Source: Deltaproteobacteria bacterium
GTDB taxonomy: Bacteria > Myxococcota_A > Polyangia > Fen-1088
Direction: 5' to 3'
Length of the DNA stretch: 47,911 nucleotides
NCBI GenBank assembly: GCA_016935975.1
Contig: JAFGPX010000242.1
Coordinates: 1 to 47,911, forward strand
Numbering within the stretch: the first letter of the stretch is position 1; each line of letters begins with the position of its first letter. Both the position numbers and the translations under genes were made by a program. This document shows positions 25,539 to 33,874 of this stretch, piece by piece. The notes below the pieces were generated by a model, which made no database searches, was not told where the DNA came from, and saw only the letters and a program-made list of their open reading frames with translations.

Positions 25539-26372
25539 TTAGCGCCGGCGGTCGGGGCCGGCGCTGCGCGACTGCGTGGCGGTCTGTCGCTGCGATTCGA
25601 GCGTGCGCTCGTCGGCCAAGACGAGGAACTCGCCCCGCTTGACGTGCTCTCGCACCATGTCGCGACAGCGGACCGCTTCCCGAGCCAGGTTCTGGAGCGC
25701 GCTCTCCGCCTGGCGCAGCTCTTCGAGATCGGCCGCGGCCTCGGGGAAGCAGAAGATGACCTCCGCCGCCTGGGCGAGCGCATCGAGCCCGGTGGGCGCC
25801 AGGTCCGCCCCCTGCGCGTACCACCAAAGGCGCGCGCGCTCTGCCGGGGCCACGCTGTCGAGCAGGGTGAGGCGGGCCGCGTTGAGCGGGATCACGTGGA
25901 AGAGCGCCGGTCGCACGACGCCGTCGAACTCGTCGAGGAACATGCGCGACTCCTGGTCGAGCTCCGGCGGCCGGCCGAGCAGCGCCGTGGCGCCGCCCAC
26001 GAGCTGGTCGGCGCGATCGCGCAGGGCCAGGGCGCGCAGGACCCGGGCTTCGGCCCGCTTGGCCGTCCGGCCTTCCTCGACCAGATCCGGCGCGGCAACG
26101 CCGTAGTCCAGCGCCGCTTTCTCAAGCGCGGAGAAGTCGAAGGCGGAAAGCGCGGTTTCGACCAGCGTCGTTTTCCTGAGCACCAGCCTGCCCAGCCGGG
26201 CGAGATCGGCCGCGAGTCGCATGCGCTCGAGGCGACCGAAGCCGGCCACGACGTCGACCGCCTTGCCGCCCCTGGGCAGCACGTTCGCGACGCGCAGGCC
26301 GCGCTCGATCGTCGCTATCGCCTCCTTGCGCGCGGAGGGCTTCGGTGTCCACGCTGTTGCTGTTTCGCTCAT
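25539..26372 (-). CDS. Helical protein of unknown function, possible sigma-factor partner
   Basis: This 277-residue protein has a GAGGAAG ribosome site. Its start codon overlaps the stop of the sigma-factor gene by 4 bp (ATGA), so the two are translationally coupled. It is rich in Ala, Arg, Leu and Glu and looks entirely alpha-helical; there is no signal peptide, transmembrane segment or cysteine cluster. I recognise no family. Genes placed directly behind an ECF-type sigma gene often encode its anti-sigma factor, so a soluble anti-sigma or co-activator role is a reasonable guess, not more. Confidence 0.6.
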   Translation of the reverse strand: MSETATAWTPKPSARKEAIATIERGLRVANVLPRGGKAVDVVAGFGRLERMRLAADLARLGRLVLRKTTLVETALSAFDFSALEKAALDYGVAAPDLVEEGRTAKRAEARVLRALALRDRADQLVGGATALLGRPPELDQESRMFLDEFDGVVRPALFHVIPLNAARLTLLDSVAPAERARLWWYAQGADLAPTGLDALAQAAEVIFCFPEAAADLEELRQAESALQNLAREAVRCRDMVREHVKRGEFLVLADERTLESQRQTATQSRSAGPDRRR

Positions 26373-27322
26373 GGCATCACTTCCTCGGTTCGCCGGCGCT
26401 TGTCGCGGTTCCGGCCTTGGACTTTCCGGACCTGCCGCCGGGGTTTGGCGAGGCGAAAACTCAAGTCGATGACCCCGGCCCGTTGCAGATCTCTCACCAC
26501 TCGCCGGATGGCGGACCGGTTCTTGTAGACGGTGCTCACCGCGATGTCAATCGCATCGGCCAGCTCGGCGGCGCTTCTGGGGCCTTCCCCCAAGACCTGC
26601 ACTCTGAACTGCACCGCGAACTGCCGGGCCACCTTTTCCCCCAGCCGGCGCAGGTGGCGCGCAATCGTGCAAACCTGCACTCGAACGTCGTGCGCCTCGA
26701 TGGTCGTCCGCTCCATGTCCGCCGGCCGAGCGGCATGGCTGCCCAGCGCGACTTCGTCTGGCCGCTTCTCGGTCTTCCGGACGACCTTGAGATGACGCGC
26801 CGAACTGCAGATGCAGTTGAGCGCAACCTTGGCCGCCCAAGCCCGCAGCCTGCCGGCGGTCGCGAAAGGACCCGGGAGGGTTTCGTGCCACCGCTGGCAA
26901 ACATGCTGGGCCACGTCCTCGGGCGACACACCGGCGCGCTCGGCCGAGCCCTGCCGCTTCGCCACCTCCAAAGCCCGCTGGTGCGCCATGCTTTCTCCGC
27001 CCAGCGCCAGCGCCTTGTCGATCGCCCAGGCGCGGACTTCCGCTTCCGGGGCGCACGCGGCGCCAGGCCACTCGGCGAGGCACGCGACCACCTGCTCTTG
27101 CAGAGGGGCCGCGGGCACCTTGCCGTCGGACGCGACAGCTCTGACTTGCTCGGCCACGATCGCGGTCAAGCGGCCGTCTTCCTTGGCGGCATTGACGTTT
27201 CCCGGACGCACGACGCACAGGCTACCGCTGGGCCTCGTGCTTGGGCAAGCCACCGCGCTGACCGGAGCCAGCACGCTGTCCGGAAGAATGTCGGGGACTC
27301 GGTAGTGATGTTGGGCCAGCAC
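26369..27322 (-). CDS. Sigma-70-family (ECF-like) RNA polymerase sigma factor with an N-terminal extension
   Basis: The chosen GTG at 27322 has GGAGG upstream and lies downstream of the shared promoter; the frame stays open further upstream but has no better start. The product has 317 residues. Region 2 is at about 130-180: GVSPEDVAQHVCQRW, then F...GRLRAWAAKVALNCI. Region 4 is a helix-turn-helix at about 248-282: AAELADAIDIAVSTVYKNRSA. About 125 residues precede region 2, an unusual extension with four cysteines that might sense a signal. The C-terminus is very basic. As the only sigma gene here, with the shared motif in front, it is the likely regulator of the island. Confidence 0.78.
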   Translation of the reverse strand: MLAQHHYRVPDILPDSVLAPVSAVACPSTRPSGSLCVVRPGNVNAAKEDGRLTAIVAEQVRAVASDGKVPAAPLQEQVVACLAEWPGAACAPEAEVRAWAIDKALALGGESMAHQRALEVAKRQGSAERAGVSPEDVAQHVCQRWHETLPGPFATAGRLRAWAAKVALNCICSSARHLKVVRKTEKRPDEVALGSHAARPADMERTTIEAHDVRVQVCTIARHLRRLGEKVARQFAVQFRVQVLGEGPRSAAELADAIDIAVSTVYKNRSAIRRVVRDLQRAGVIDLSFRLAKPRRQVRKVQGRNRDKRRRTEEVMP

Positions 27323-27339
27323 GGGAACCTCCTGCCCGC

Positions 27340-27368
27340 AAGACGCTCGGCAGTGGTGGAACTTGACC
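27340..27368 (-). promoter_or_regulatory. Shared island promoter, copy 4 (sigma gene, autoregulatory)
   Basis: Read on the minus strand, GGTCAAGTT (27368 to 27360), a 14-bp spacer and CGTCTT (27345 to 27340), followed 17 bp later by the sigma start codon with a GGAGG site between. It differs from the first island promoter by one base in the upstream element. This suggests positive autoregulation of the sigma factor. Confidence 0.6.
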
Positions 27369-27515
27369 GAGAAAAAGCGCGGCCGGGGACGCTTCCTCGG
27401 CCGCGCCGCCCTTCGCCGCCCCGCCCGGCGAGGAGCTTCGCCCCGCAGCACCGCCTTCCGCCAGGCGCACTGCGGTGACGCCGCGCTTGACACGGTACCG
27501 TTGCCACCTCCGTGA

Positions 27516-27683
27516 GGCAGGACAGGGAGCAAGTGGACGACGACGAGCGGCACCCTGGCGAGCCGGGCCGCCTCGTTCGCCATGCAAGCGGACGGCAAGT
27601 TGCTGCTCGCCGGCGTGGTGGAGAATCCGGTCGGCAACCTGGACTTCGCCGTCATGCGACTGGCCAAGCAGCCGGGCTGGTAA
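27516..27683 (+). pseudogene. Remnant of a delta-60 repeat protein
   Basis: An open frame from just after the TGA at 27513 to the TAA at 27681 reads ...AMQADGKLLLAGVVENP, then VGNLDFAVMRLAKQPGW. This matches the 'QPDGKIlvAG...GN.DFalaRl...' pattern of delta-60 repeats in large surface proteins. Only one repeat survives. No plausible start precedes it apart from the Met at 27582, and no upstream continuation is visible. It therefore looks like the stump of a gene that was deleted, perhaps when the island arrived. A short real ORF (27582-27683) is less likely. Confidence 0.45.
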
Positions 27684-27699
27684 CCGCGCCAATTCTCCA

Positions 27700-27728
27700 A
27701 GTCAAATCCGGCACGGCTTGGGCGTCTT
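27700..27728 (+). promoter_or_regulatory. Shared island promoter, copy 2 (upstream of TraB/ChaN-like operon)
   Basis: AGTCAAATC (27700-27708), a 14-bp spacer and CGTCTT (27723-27728), then a 34-bp leader with an AAGGAG ribosome site before the start codon at 27763. It is the most divergent of the four copies in the upstream element but keeps TCAAAT and an identical CGTCTT. Confidence 0.55.
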
Positions 27729-27762
27729 TTGGGCGTAGCCACCACGGCCAAGGAGAACGCCG

Positions 27763-28668
27763 ATGCCGACCATTGCCGAAGTCTACGCGTCCCTGAAGAT
27801 CCCTCCCGCAACCGGCTCGCTGCGGCGCGAGCGGCCGCCAAGCGACTCGCTGGTGGCGGTCGTCGAGGACATCTACTGCAACCCGCCCGTGCAGGCCCGC
27901 ATCGCCCAGGCCCTGGAACACCTGGTCGAGCACAACGGATTCCGCCTGCTCAACGTGGAAGGCAACTTCCACGAGCTACCCCTGCGAAGGCTCCGGCACC
28001 TGACGGCCGAGCGCTTGGCCGAAATGATGGAGCAAGGACAGGTGACCGGCCCCGAACGAGTGGGCATCTTGTCCGAGGAAGCCGTGTCCGTGATCGGCGT
28101 GGACGATTGTCGCCTCTACCGGCGCAACCACCAGGTCATGAAAGTGGTGATGGACAACCAGAAGACGCTGGCGCCGCTGCTCGAGGCCCTGGATCGGTGC
28201 GGCCCCTCGCCCATGGCATCGCTGTTCGGCATGGACCGAGGCCGGGAGGATCTGTCCGCGGAAGAGCGCCGGACCGCGGCCACGCTCGCGCGCCTCTTGC
28301 GCGTGCAGGCCGACAACCGCGACGTGGACTACGCCAAGCAGCACCTGGCCGCGTTCGCCGCGCCAGCCATCGCCAAGATCGTCGGCCCGCGGACTGCGGG
28401 GCTGGAGATCCTGGAGAGCACGCTCTTCGCGGCGCTGGAGTTCTACGCGCTGGCGCGCGCCCGCCAGGCCGCCTTCGTCACCGGCACGCTGGCCAACATG
28501 CGCCGCCACAACACCGATCGCTCGGCGCTGGTGGTCGGCAACTTCCACACCGCGGGCGTGCTGTCGCTGCTTGCCCGCAAGGAGATCGGCTGCTTGCTGA
28601 TCAGCCCGAGCGCGCGCGGCGCCGCGGACAGCGATCTCTACTTCGACCGCATGCGCGAGCAGGCATGA
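27763..28668 (+). CDS. TraB/ChaN-like superfamily protein (unassigned)
   Basis: This 301-residue protein has an AAGGAG site. The pattern near the start, VAVVEDIYCNPPVQARIAQA then LEHLVEHNGFRLLNVEGNF, resembles the 'D.H....Q..I...L..l....g..li.vEG' opening of TraB/ChaN/EreA-like proteins, but the usual His is Tyr-Cys here. Near the end, VVGNFHTAGVLSLLARKEIG matches the 'GGFHT.gi..lL...gI' strand-helix of the same superfamily. There is no signal peptide, so it is probably cytosolic. The function is unknown and catalytic competence is doubtful. It opens an operon with the WD40, metallophosphoesterase and radical SAM genes. Confidence 0.6.
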   Translation: MPTIAEVYASLKIPPATGSLRRERPPSDSLVAVVEDIYCNPPVQARIAQALEHLVEHNGFRLLNVEGNFHELPLRRLRHLTAERLAEMMEQGQVTGPERVGILSEEAVSVIGVDDCRLYRRNHQVMKVVMDNQKTLAPLLEALDRCGPSPMASLFGMDRGREDLSAEERRTAATLARLLRVQADNRDVDYAKQHLAAFAAPAIAKIVGPRTAGLEILESTLFAALEFYALARARQAAFVTGTLANMRRHNTDRSALVVGNFHTAGVLSLLARKEIGCLLISPSARGAADSDLYFDRMREQA

Positions 28669-28684
28669 CTTCGGCGGGGTTGCC

Positions 28685-31309
28685 ATGAACGATGCATCGT
28701 CAGAACGAACCGAGCCAAGACGGGCGGCGCGCTCGCTCATGAGCCTGGATCTGCTCCGCCATCGCCTGGCCGGCCAAGGCAGCGCCGCCACGCTCGCCCT
28801 GGCCCGCGAGTTCCGCGAGGTCGAGCACAGGCTCGCGCAGCTCGATGATCCGCTGGCCGGCGACTTGGCGGCTTGGCGGGAGGTCTATGCCGGCTGCGCG
28901 CACCTGCTCCAGCGGGACGACCCGCATCTCGGTCGCGAGCGCCGCCTGGTGCAACACGCGCTGTCGGCGCCGTCGCAAAGCCCGGTCGCTCGGCAGGCGC
29001 GCGCCTGGCTCGAGCGCTCTCGGCCGACATCGGCCTTGCTGGTGCGCCGACGCGACAAGACCCGCGACCTGCTTCTGCGCGCCATCGACACGGGCGGCGC
29101 GGTCACGGCCCTAGCGGTGCACCCCGACGGCCGCAGGGTGCTCAGCGCCGGCACGAATGGCAAGATCGCGGTCTGGGACGGCGAGACCGGCGCCCGCCTG
29201 GACGTGCTCGCGGGCCACGAAGCCGCGGTCCGTGCGCTTTGTCCCTGCCCGCCGTTCTTCGCCTCGTGCGCCGCCGACGGCAGCCTGACGGTTTGGAGCC
29301 TGGACGGGTTCGCTAAGCTCGTCTCGATCGCGGCGCACGACGGCGCCGCCAACGCCATCACCGTGATTGACAAAGGCAGGCGCATCGCCACGGCCGGAGA
29401 AGACGGAGCCGTGCGCGTCTGGGCTCTCCCCTCCCTCGAGCCCGGCGGCTCGCTTTGCCCGGGCAAGGCTTGTCTGCGCGCCGTCATCGCCTGCCGCAAC
29501 CACTCCCTGGTCGCCGCGGGCGGCGTCGGCGACCGGCCGGTATGGTGGTGGGGCCGCGAGGGCCGCGAACCCATCGTCGATCTGCCCGGACCGCGCGCCG
29601 CCGTGACCGGCCTCGCGCATCTGCGTCAGGACAGAATCGTCGCCAGTTGCGAGGACGGCGCGCTCTACGTCTGGACTTGGGGCGACCGGGACACGCAGAG
29701 ATCCGTCGTCCGGCGGGAGCAGCACCTGCTTGCCGTCGCGACCTTCCCGGATCTCCCCGATGCCTTCGCTTCCTGCCGCAAGGGCGTGGTCTACGCCATC
29801 TCGCCGCCCGGGCTCTCCACGATCCGGGAAACCGGCCGGCACAGCGGGCCGGTGGATGCCATCGCTCTCTGGCGGCGCAAGCGCGCCGTCGTCACGGGCG
29901 GGCAGGATGGTCTGATCTCTTGGTGGCGGGCCTGCCCGGCGCAAGGCAAGCGCGGCCACGCGGGCCCGGTCACTGCCCTGGTCAACCACGAGTCGCTGCT
30001 CTGTTCCGGAGGCGCCGACGGCGTCGTCATGGGCTGGGACGGCGACAAGGGCCGGCCCGTCAAGGAGACGCCGGCCGGTACTTCTCCGGTGACGGCGCTG
30101 GCAAGTGGTCCGGGCGCCGTCTTCGTCGGACACGAGGCGGGCAACCTGCGCGCCTTCGGATTCCAGGGCAGGGGCGGGCCCAAGGTCGTCGAGTTGGGCG
30201 GCCACGAGGCCGCCCTCGGCGCCCTCTGCTACGTGCGCGAGGCCAAGACCCTGGTGTCCGGCGGCTGGGACGGCTCGGTGCAGACTTGGACTTGCCGGCG
30301 CGACGACGGGGTCGAGCACGCGCAGGCGGGCCAATTGCGCGGCCATCGCGGCTGCGTGCTCGCCGTGGCGGCCGACGGCCGGCGCGATCTGGTGTGGTCG
30401 GGCGGCTGGGATCGCGAGATCCTGGTGCACCGCCTGTCGAGTCGCAAGCTGCTCGGGCGCCTGCGCGGGCACGGCAGCCCCATCGTCGCGCTGGCGGCTT
30501 GCCGGACCGCCTTGGCCTCCGCCAGCGACGACGGCAAGGTGGGGTTCTGCAACCTGGACGAGCTCGAGGAGGTCGAAGTCAAGCCCGGCCACGAAGGTCC
30601 GGTGACCTCGTTCGCGACAACCGCGGAGCATGCCGTGTCGGGCGGCGCGGATGGACGCGTCGGCGTCTGGTCGGCGCGCGAGCGCAAGTGCCTGCACATG
30701 GTGCAGGCGAGCGGCGAGGCGAGCCGCCGCGCCATCCGCGCGCTGGCCCCGAGCCCCAGCGGGCGCTGGTGCGCGGCCGCGGGCGACGACGGCAGCTTGC
30801 GCGTGCTCTCGCTCCGCACGGGCGCGGTGGTGGCCGGCTGGTTGCTCGACGCCTCTGCCACCGCGTGCTGCTGGGTCGACGGCGCCATCGCCTGCGGCAC
30901 CCGCAGCGGCGAGGTGCTGCTCTTCGACTTCCTGCCGCCGCGTTCGATCGCGGCCGTCACCTGGCACCGCGAGCGGCCCCTGATCGCCAGCCTGGACAGC
31001 GAGGGCGTGCTGGCGCTCGGCGAGTGGCACGGCGGCGCCGCTTTCCTCGAGCCCTTGGCCCGGCGAGCCCTCGTGCCCGGCGCCTGGCTGGGCGCGGCCG
31101 GAAACGCCCCCGAGGTGGCGTGGTCCGGCTGCGGCCGGGCCCTGCGCATCCTGTGCGGAGAGCGCGCCGTCGTCGTGGACGCCGCCACACTGGAAACCAC
31201 ATCCGATCCCGGAGGCGTCTGGCTGCCGCCCTTGCGCACGAGCCCGGACGGCGCCTGGCGCATCGAGCCGGGCATCGCGGAGGTGCGCCCGCTGCCGAGG
31301 ACAAGCTAG
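28685..31309 (+). CDS. Two-propeller WD40 repeat protein
   Basis: The 874-residue protein has an N-terminal helical region of about 130 residues followed by roughly fourteen WD40-type blades, enough for two seven-bladed propellers. Blade ends are easily read: GKIAVWDGETG, GSLTVWSLDG, GAVRVWALPS, GALYVWTWGD, GVVMGWDGDK, GSVQTWTCRR, GRVGVWSARE, GSLRVLSLRT. There is no P-loop, so unlike the STAND proteins of the first operon this is a free-standing propeller scaffold or recognition protein. It begins 16 bp after the TraB/ChaN-like gene. In related MoxR-vWA systems a beta-propeller protein can replace other third components; whether this one serves the MoxR-vWA operon at 32885-43222 is a guess. 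Confidence 0.85.
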   Translation: MNDASSERTEPRRAARSLMSLDLLRHRLAGQGSAATLALAREFREVEHRLAQLDDPLAGDLAAWREVYAGCAHLLQRDDPHLGRERRLVQHALSAPSQSPVARQARAWLERSRPTSALLVRRRDKTRDLLLRAIDTGGAVTALAVHPDGRRVLSAGTNGKIAVWDGETGARLDVLAGHEAAVRALCPCPPFFASCAADGSLTVWSLDGFAKLVSIAAHDGAANAITVIDKGRRIATAGEDGAVRVWALPSLEPGGSLCPGKACLRAVIACRNHSLVAAGGVGDRPVWWWGREGREPIVDLPGPRAAVTGLAHLRQDRIVASCEDGALYVWTWGDRDTQRSVVRREQHLLAVATFPDLPDAFASCRKGVVYAISPPGLSTIRETGRHSGPVDAIALWRRKRAVVTGGQDGLISWWRACPAQGKRGHAGPVTALVNHESLLCSGGADGVVMGWDGDKGRPVKETPAGTSPVTALASGPGAVFVGHEAGNLRAFGFQGRGGPKVVELGGHEAALGALCYVREAKTLVSGGWDGSVQTWTCRRDDGVEHAQAGQLRGHRGCVLAVAADGRRDLVWSGGWDREILVHRLSSRKLLGRLRGHGSPIVALAACRTALASASDDGKVGFCNLDELEEVEVKPGHEGPVTSFATTAEHAVSGGADGRVGVWSARERKCLHMVQASGEASRRAIRALAPSPSGRWCAAAGDDGSLRVLSLRTGAVVAGWLLDASATACCWVDGAIACGTRSGEVLLFDFLPPRSIAAVTWHRERPLIASLDSEGVLALGEWHGGAAFLEPLARRALVPGAWLGAAGNAPEVAWSGCGRALRILCGERAVVVDAATLETTSDPGGVWLPPLRTSPDGAWRIEPGIAEVRPLPRTS

Positions 31310-31316
31310 ATTCCCA

Positions 31317-32117
31317 GTGAACCCCATGCCCAGAAAACGCGAACCCGTCGTCTTCGCCGCGGTCGGCGACGTGCACGGCAGCCACCACGCCATGGTCCGG
31401 CTGCTCGGCGAGTGGGAGAAGCGGCAGCGGCAAAGCCTGTCGTTCGTGCTGCAGGTCGGAGACTTCGAGCCCGTGCGCGACGCCTTGGATCTGGCCAGCA
31501 TGCCGGTGCCGGAGAAGTACCGCAAGCTGGGCGACTTCGCCGACTTCCACGAGGATCGCGCCGAGTTCCCTTGGCCGGTGTGGTTTGTCGCCGGCAATCA
31601 CGAGCCGTTCGCCTTCCTGGCCAGCATGGTGCGGGGCGGCCAGGCGGCGCGCAACTGCTACTACCTCGGCCGCGGCGGCCAACGGGACATCGACGGCGTG
31701 CGCGTGGCCCACCTGGGCGGCATCTCTCCGCCGGACGGCCCGCTCGACCGGGCGCAAGGCCGCGTGTGGAAGAACCACGCCTACTTCACCGAGCGCGAGG
31801 TCGAGCGCGCCATGGCCGGCGGCCGCGCCGAAATCGTGCTCCTGCACGAGTGGCCGCGCGGCGCCGCCTCGCCCGGCGAGGTTCGCGGCCAGCGCCGCGC
31901 CGGCGGCCCGCAAGGCCCCGGCAACGACAGCGCGCGCCTGCTCGTCGATCTCCTCGAGCCTCGCCTCGTGCTCGCCGGCCACCGGCACTGGCCCCATCGC
32001 TCGCGGCTGTCCGAGCGCACGCAATTCGTGGGCCTGGCCCACATCGACAAGGGGCCCGACGCGTTCGCGGTGTTCCGTCGCGGGGAGAACGGGGAGATCG
32101 TGGAGGTGACCGGATAG
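31317..32117 (+). CDS. Calcineurin-like metallophosphoesterase
   Basis: The product has 266 residues if the GTG at 31317 is used; the ATG at 31326 is equally possible and neither has a clear ribosome site. Metal-binding motifs are in the right order: GDVHGSHH near residue 20, GDFEPV near 50, GNHEP near 90, LLHEWPRG near 180 and GHRHWPHR near 225. This is the full two-metal set. It may hydrolyse phosphodiesters or cyclic nucleotides; GNHE followed by LGG(I)S resembles the Dbr1-like branch. It sits 7 bp after the WD40 gene and 2 bp before the radical SAM gene, so it belongs to that operon. Confidence 0.88.
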   Translation: MNPMPRKREPVVFAAVGDVHGSHHAMVRLLGEWEKRQRQSLSFVLQVGDFEPVRDALDLASMPVPEKYRKLGDFADFHEDRAEFPWPVWFVAGNHEPFAFLASMVRGGQAARNCYYLGRGGQRDIDGVRVAHLGGISPPDGPLDRAQGRVWKNHAYFTEREVERAMAGGRAEIVLLHEWPRGAASPGEVRGQRRAGGPQGPGNDSARLLVDLLEPRLVLAGHRHWPHRSRLSERTQFVGLAHIDKGPDAFAVFRRGENGEIVEVTG

Positions 32118-32119
32118 GC

Positions 32120-32743
32120 ATGGGCAGGCCACTTCACATCTACCGCTCCGAGCGCGACGTGCTGCGCGTGGCGCAGATCGTGGAGAGCAGCCGCAGCGAG
32201 GGGCCGGGCCCGCGCTTCTGCCTCTGGCTGCAGGGCTGCGAGCTGCGCTGCCCGGGTTGCTGCAATCCCGAGATGTTCGACTTCGCCTCGCCTCTGGCCA
32301 GCGACGTGCCGGTGGCGACGCTGGTCGCGCGGATCCGTTCCACCCCGGGCCTCGAAGGCATCACCCTGCTCGGCGGCGAGCCGTTTCACCAGGCGCCGGC
32401 CGCCGGCGCGCTGGCCGCCGCGGTCCACGAGCTCGGGCTCGGCGTCATGGTGTTTTCGGGGTACGACCACGAGGACTTGGTCGACCAGCCCCAGGCCGCC
32501 GCGCTGCTCGCGCACACCGATCTCCTGATCGCCGGTCCCTTCGTCGCCGGCTCCCTCTCCGTCGCGCGGCCGTGGGTCGGCTCGGACAACCAGCGGGTGC
32601 ACCTGCTCTCCCCCCGCTACGAGGGGCATCCCGAGCTCGCGGCCCGGCGCGGCCAGAGCGTACACGTGCAAGTGCAAGACGGCGAGCTGCGCGTGTCCGG
32701 ATGGCCCGGGGTAGTCGACGGCATCAAGGTTCGGCCGCGTTGA
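32120..32743 (+). CDS. Radical SAM 4Fe-4S activating-enzyme-like protein
   Basis: The 207-residue protein starts 2 bp after the phosphoesterase gene. The cluster motif is CxxxCxxC at residues 40, 44 and 47 (QGCELRCPGCCNP), with further cysteines at 34 and 48. The SAM-binding GGEPFHQ follows near 92. The size and layout are those of NrdG/PflA-type activating enzymes, which generate a 5'-deoxyadenosyl radical to activate a glycyl-radical protein. No glycyl-radical enzyme is present here, so the substrate is unknown. A radical SAM enzyme in a conflict island could modify a nucleotide or peptide, as in viperin, but this small version lacks viperin-specific extensions. Confidence 0.85.
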   Translation: MGRPLHIYRSERDVLRVAQIVESSRSEGPGPRFCLWLQGCELRCPGCCNPEMFDFASPLASDVPVATLVARIRSTPGLEGITLLGGEPFHQAPAAGALAAAVHELGLGVMVFSGYDHEDLVDQPQAAALLAHTDLLIAGPFVAGSLSVARPWVGSDNQRVHLLSPRYEGHPELAARRGQSVHVQVQDGELRVSGWPGVVDGIKVRPR

Positions 32744-32838
32744 CGGCCCGAAGCCAGGCGTCTCGATCCTGAAGCCTCATGACGCGACCGCCGCGGGAAT
32801 CGCCGCGCCACGCGTGAAAACCTGAAAGCAGCAAGTCG

Positions 32839-32867
32839 GGTCAAATTTGCGCCCCTTCGCACGTCTT
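32839..32867 (+). promoter_or_regulatory. Shared island promoter, copy 3 (upstream of FtsH-MoxR-vWA operon)
   Basis: GGTCAAATT (32839-32847), a 14-bp spacer and CGTCTT (32862-32867), 17 bp before the ATG at 32885. The upstream element is identical to the 14361 site and the spacer also shares CGCCCC. The space from 32744 to 32838 shows nothing else that I can name. Confidence 0.62.
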
Positions 32868-32884
32868 CTTGACAGGGGCCAACC

Positions 32885-33856
32885 ATGAAGCGTGACGAAG
32901 CCGAGCTGATTCTCTTCTGGCGTCAGTTCTTCGCGGGCGCGATGCCGCCGCTCTTGCGCCGGCTGGCCGCGATCGGGCCGGAGGCAACGCCCGCGCTGGC
33001 ACGCGGCCTGGCGCGCGCCTCGGTCCGCTACCTGCTCGCCCAGGGCGGCGCCCATCCCGATGTCTCCCTCGGCAACGGCCAGCGCACGAACCAGCGTGCC
33101 CTGTGGTCCGCGCCCTTCATCGCCCTCGATTTCCGCAAACCGCTGCTCGCGTGGCTGGCGCAGACCGCGACGGGCAGAAAGCCCCGCGGCAGGGCCGAGC
33201 ACGACCTGGGCGCGGGTGGAGAGATCATCCTGCTCATGATCGCGGACGAGCTCGCGCAGCGGCCGCGCGCCGATCTGCCGCTCGACATCGCGACCACCGA
33301 GGGGGCGCTGGCTTGGCTCGTCCACGGTGGCCAGGAGCCGCCCGCGTTCCAGGGCGGCCCCACCTTGGACGACGCGCTCTTCTTCGCGCGCGGTCGGCTG
33401 GCGCGCGCCTGGCTGGCGCTCGATCCCCTCGGGCCGGCCTCGGCAACCATCCTGGGTATCGAGAACGTGCTCGAGCTGGCCGAGCAGCGCAAGCTGGCCT
33501 GGCAACGGCTGCGCGGGCGCGTGGTGACGAACCGGCGCTACGATCTCGTGGCCCCCATCTGCGCGGCGGCGGCGGCGCTGTGGCAGGACATGGACGCCGA
33601 GCGCCTGGTCGCGCGCATCGAGGAGATCGGCCGCTTCGCCGGCGAATCGCCGCGGCAGGCCGCCTACCAGCGGCTTTCCGCCGCCTATGCCTGGCTGGCC
33701 GACCTGGAGTCTTGGGCCGAGGAAGCCCGGCGCACCGGCCAGTTCCACGACGACTTCGCGCGCTGGCAGGTGTTTCTGGCCTACTACCGCCGCGTGCCCG
33801 AGCACGCCCGCGCCCAATCGAGCCGCCTGCTGGCGCTGCTGCGACGAACCCTGTGA
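32885..33856 (+). CDS. Unknown protein, first gene of the FtsH-MoxR-vWA operon
   Basis: This 323-residue helical protein, soluble by appearance, shows no recognisable motif. Conserved-looking stretches include LILFWRQFFAGAMPPLLRRL at the N-terminus, RALWSAPFIALDFRKPLLAWL and a C-terminal WLADLESWAEEARR. It opens the operon right after the shared promoter. The predicted FtsH-MoxR-vWA ternary systems encode several operon-specific 'X' proteins with no known fold, and this is probably one of them. I cannot assign which. A role as adaptor or substrate of the AAA+ machines is inference. Confidence 0.6.
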   Translation: MKRDEAELILFWRQFFAGAMPPLLRRLAAIGPEATPALARGLARASVRYLLAQGGAHPDVSLGNGQRTNQRALWSAPFIALDFRKPLLAWLAQTATGRKPRGRAEHDLGAGGEIILLMIADELAQRPRADLPLDIATTEGALAWLVHGGQEPPAFQGGPTLDDALFFARGRLARAWLALDPLGPASATILGIENVLELAEQRKLAWQRLRGRVVTNRRYDLVAPICAAAAALWQDMDAERLVARIEEIGRFAGESPRQAAYQRLSAAYAWLADLESWAEEARRTGQFHDDFARWQVFLAYYRRVPEHARAQSSRLLALLRRTL

Positions 33857-33874
33857 AGCCACAAGGAGAACCCC

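Noticed and set aside
25530..25550. Hairpin CGCCGG ... CCGGCG between the convergent Clp-like and sigma-partner genes as a terminator
   Set aside because: Only a 6-bp stem and no T-run on either side; in DNA this GC-rich such stems are expected by chance.
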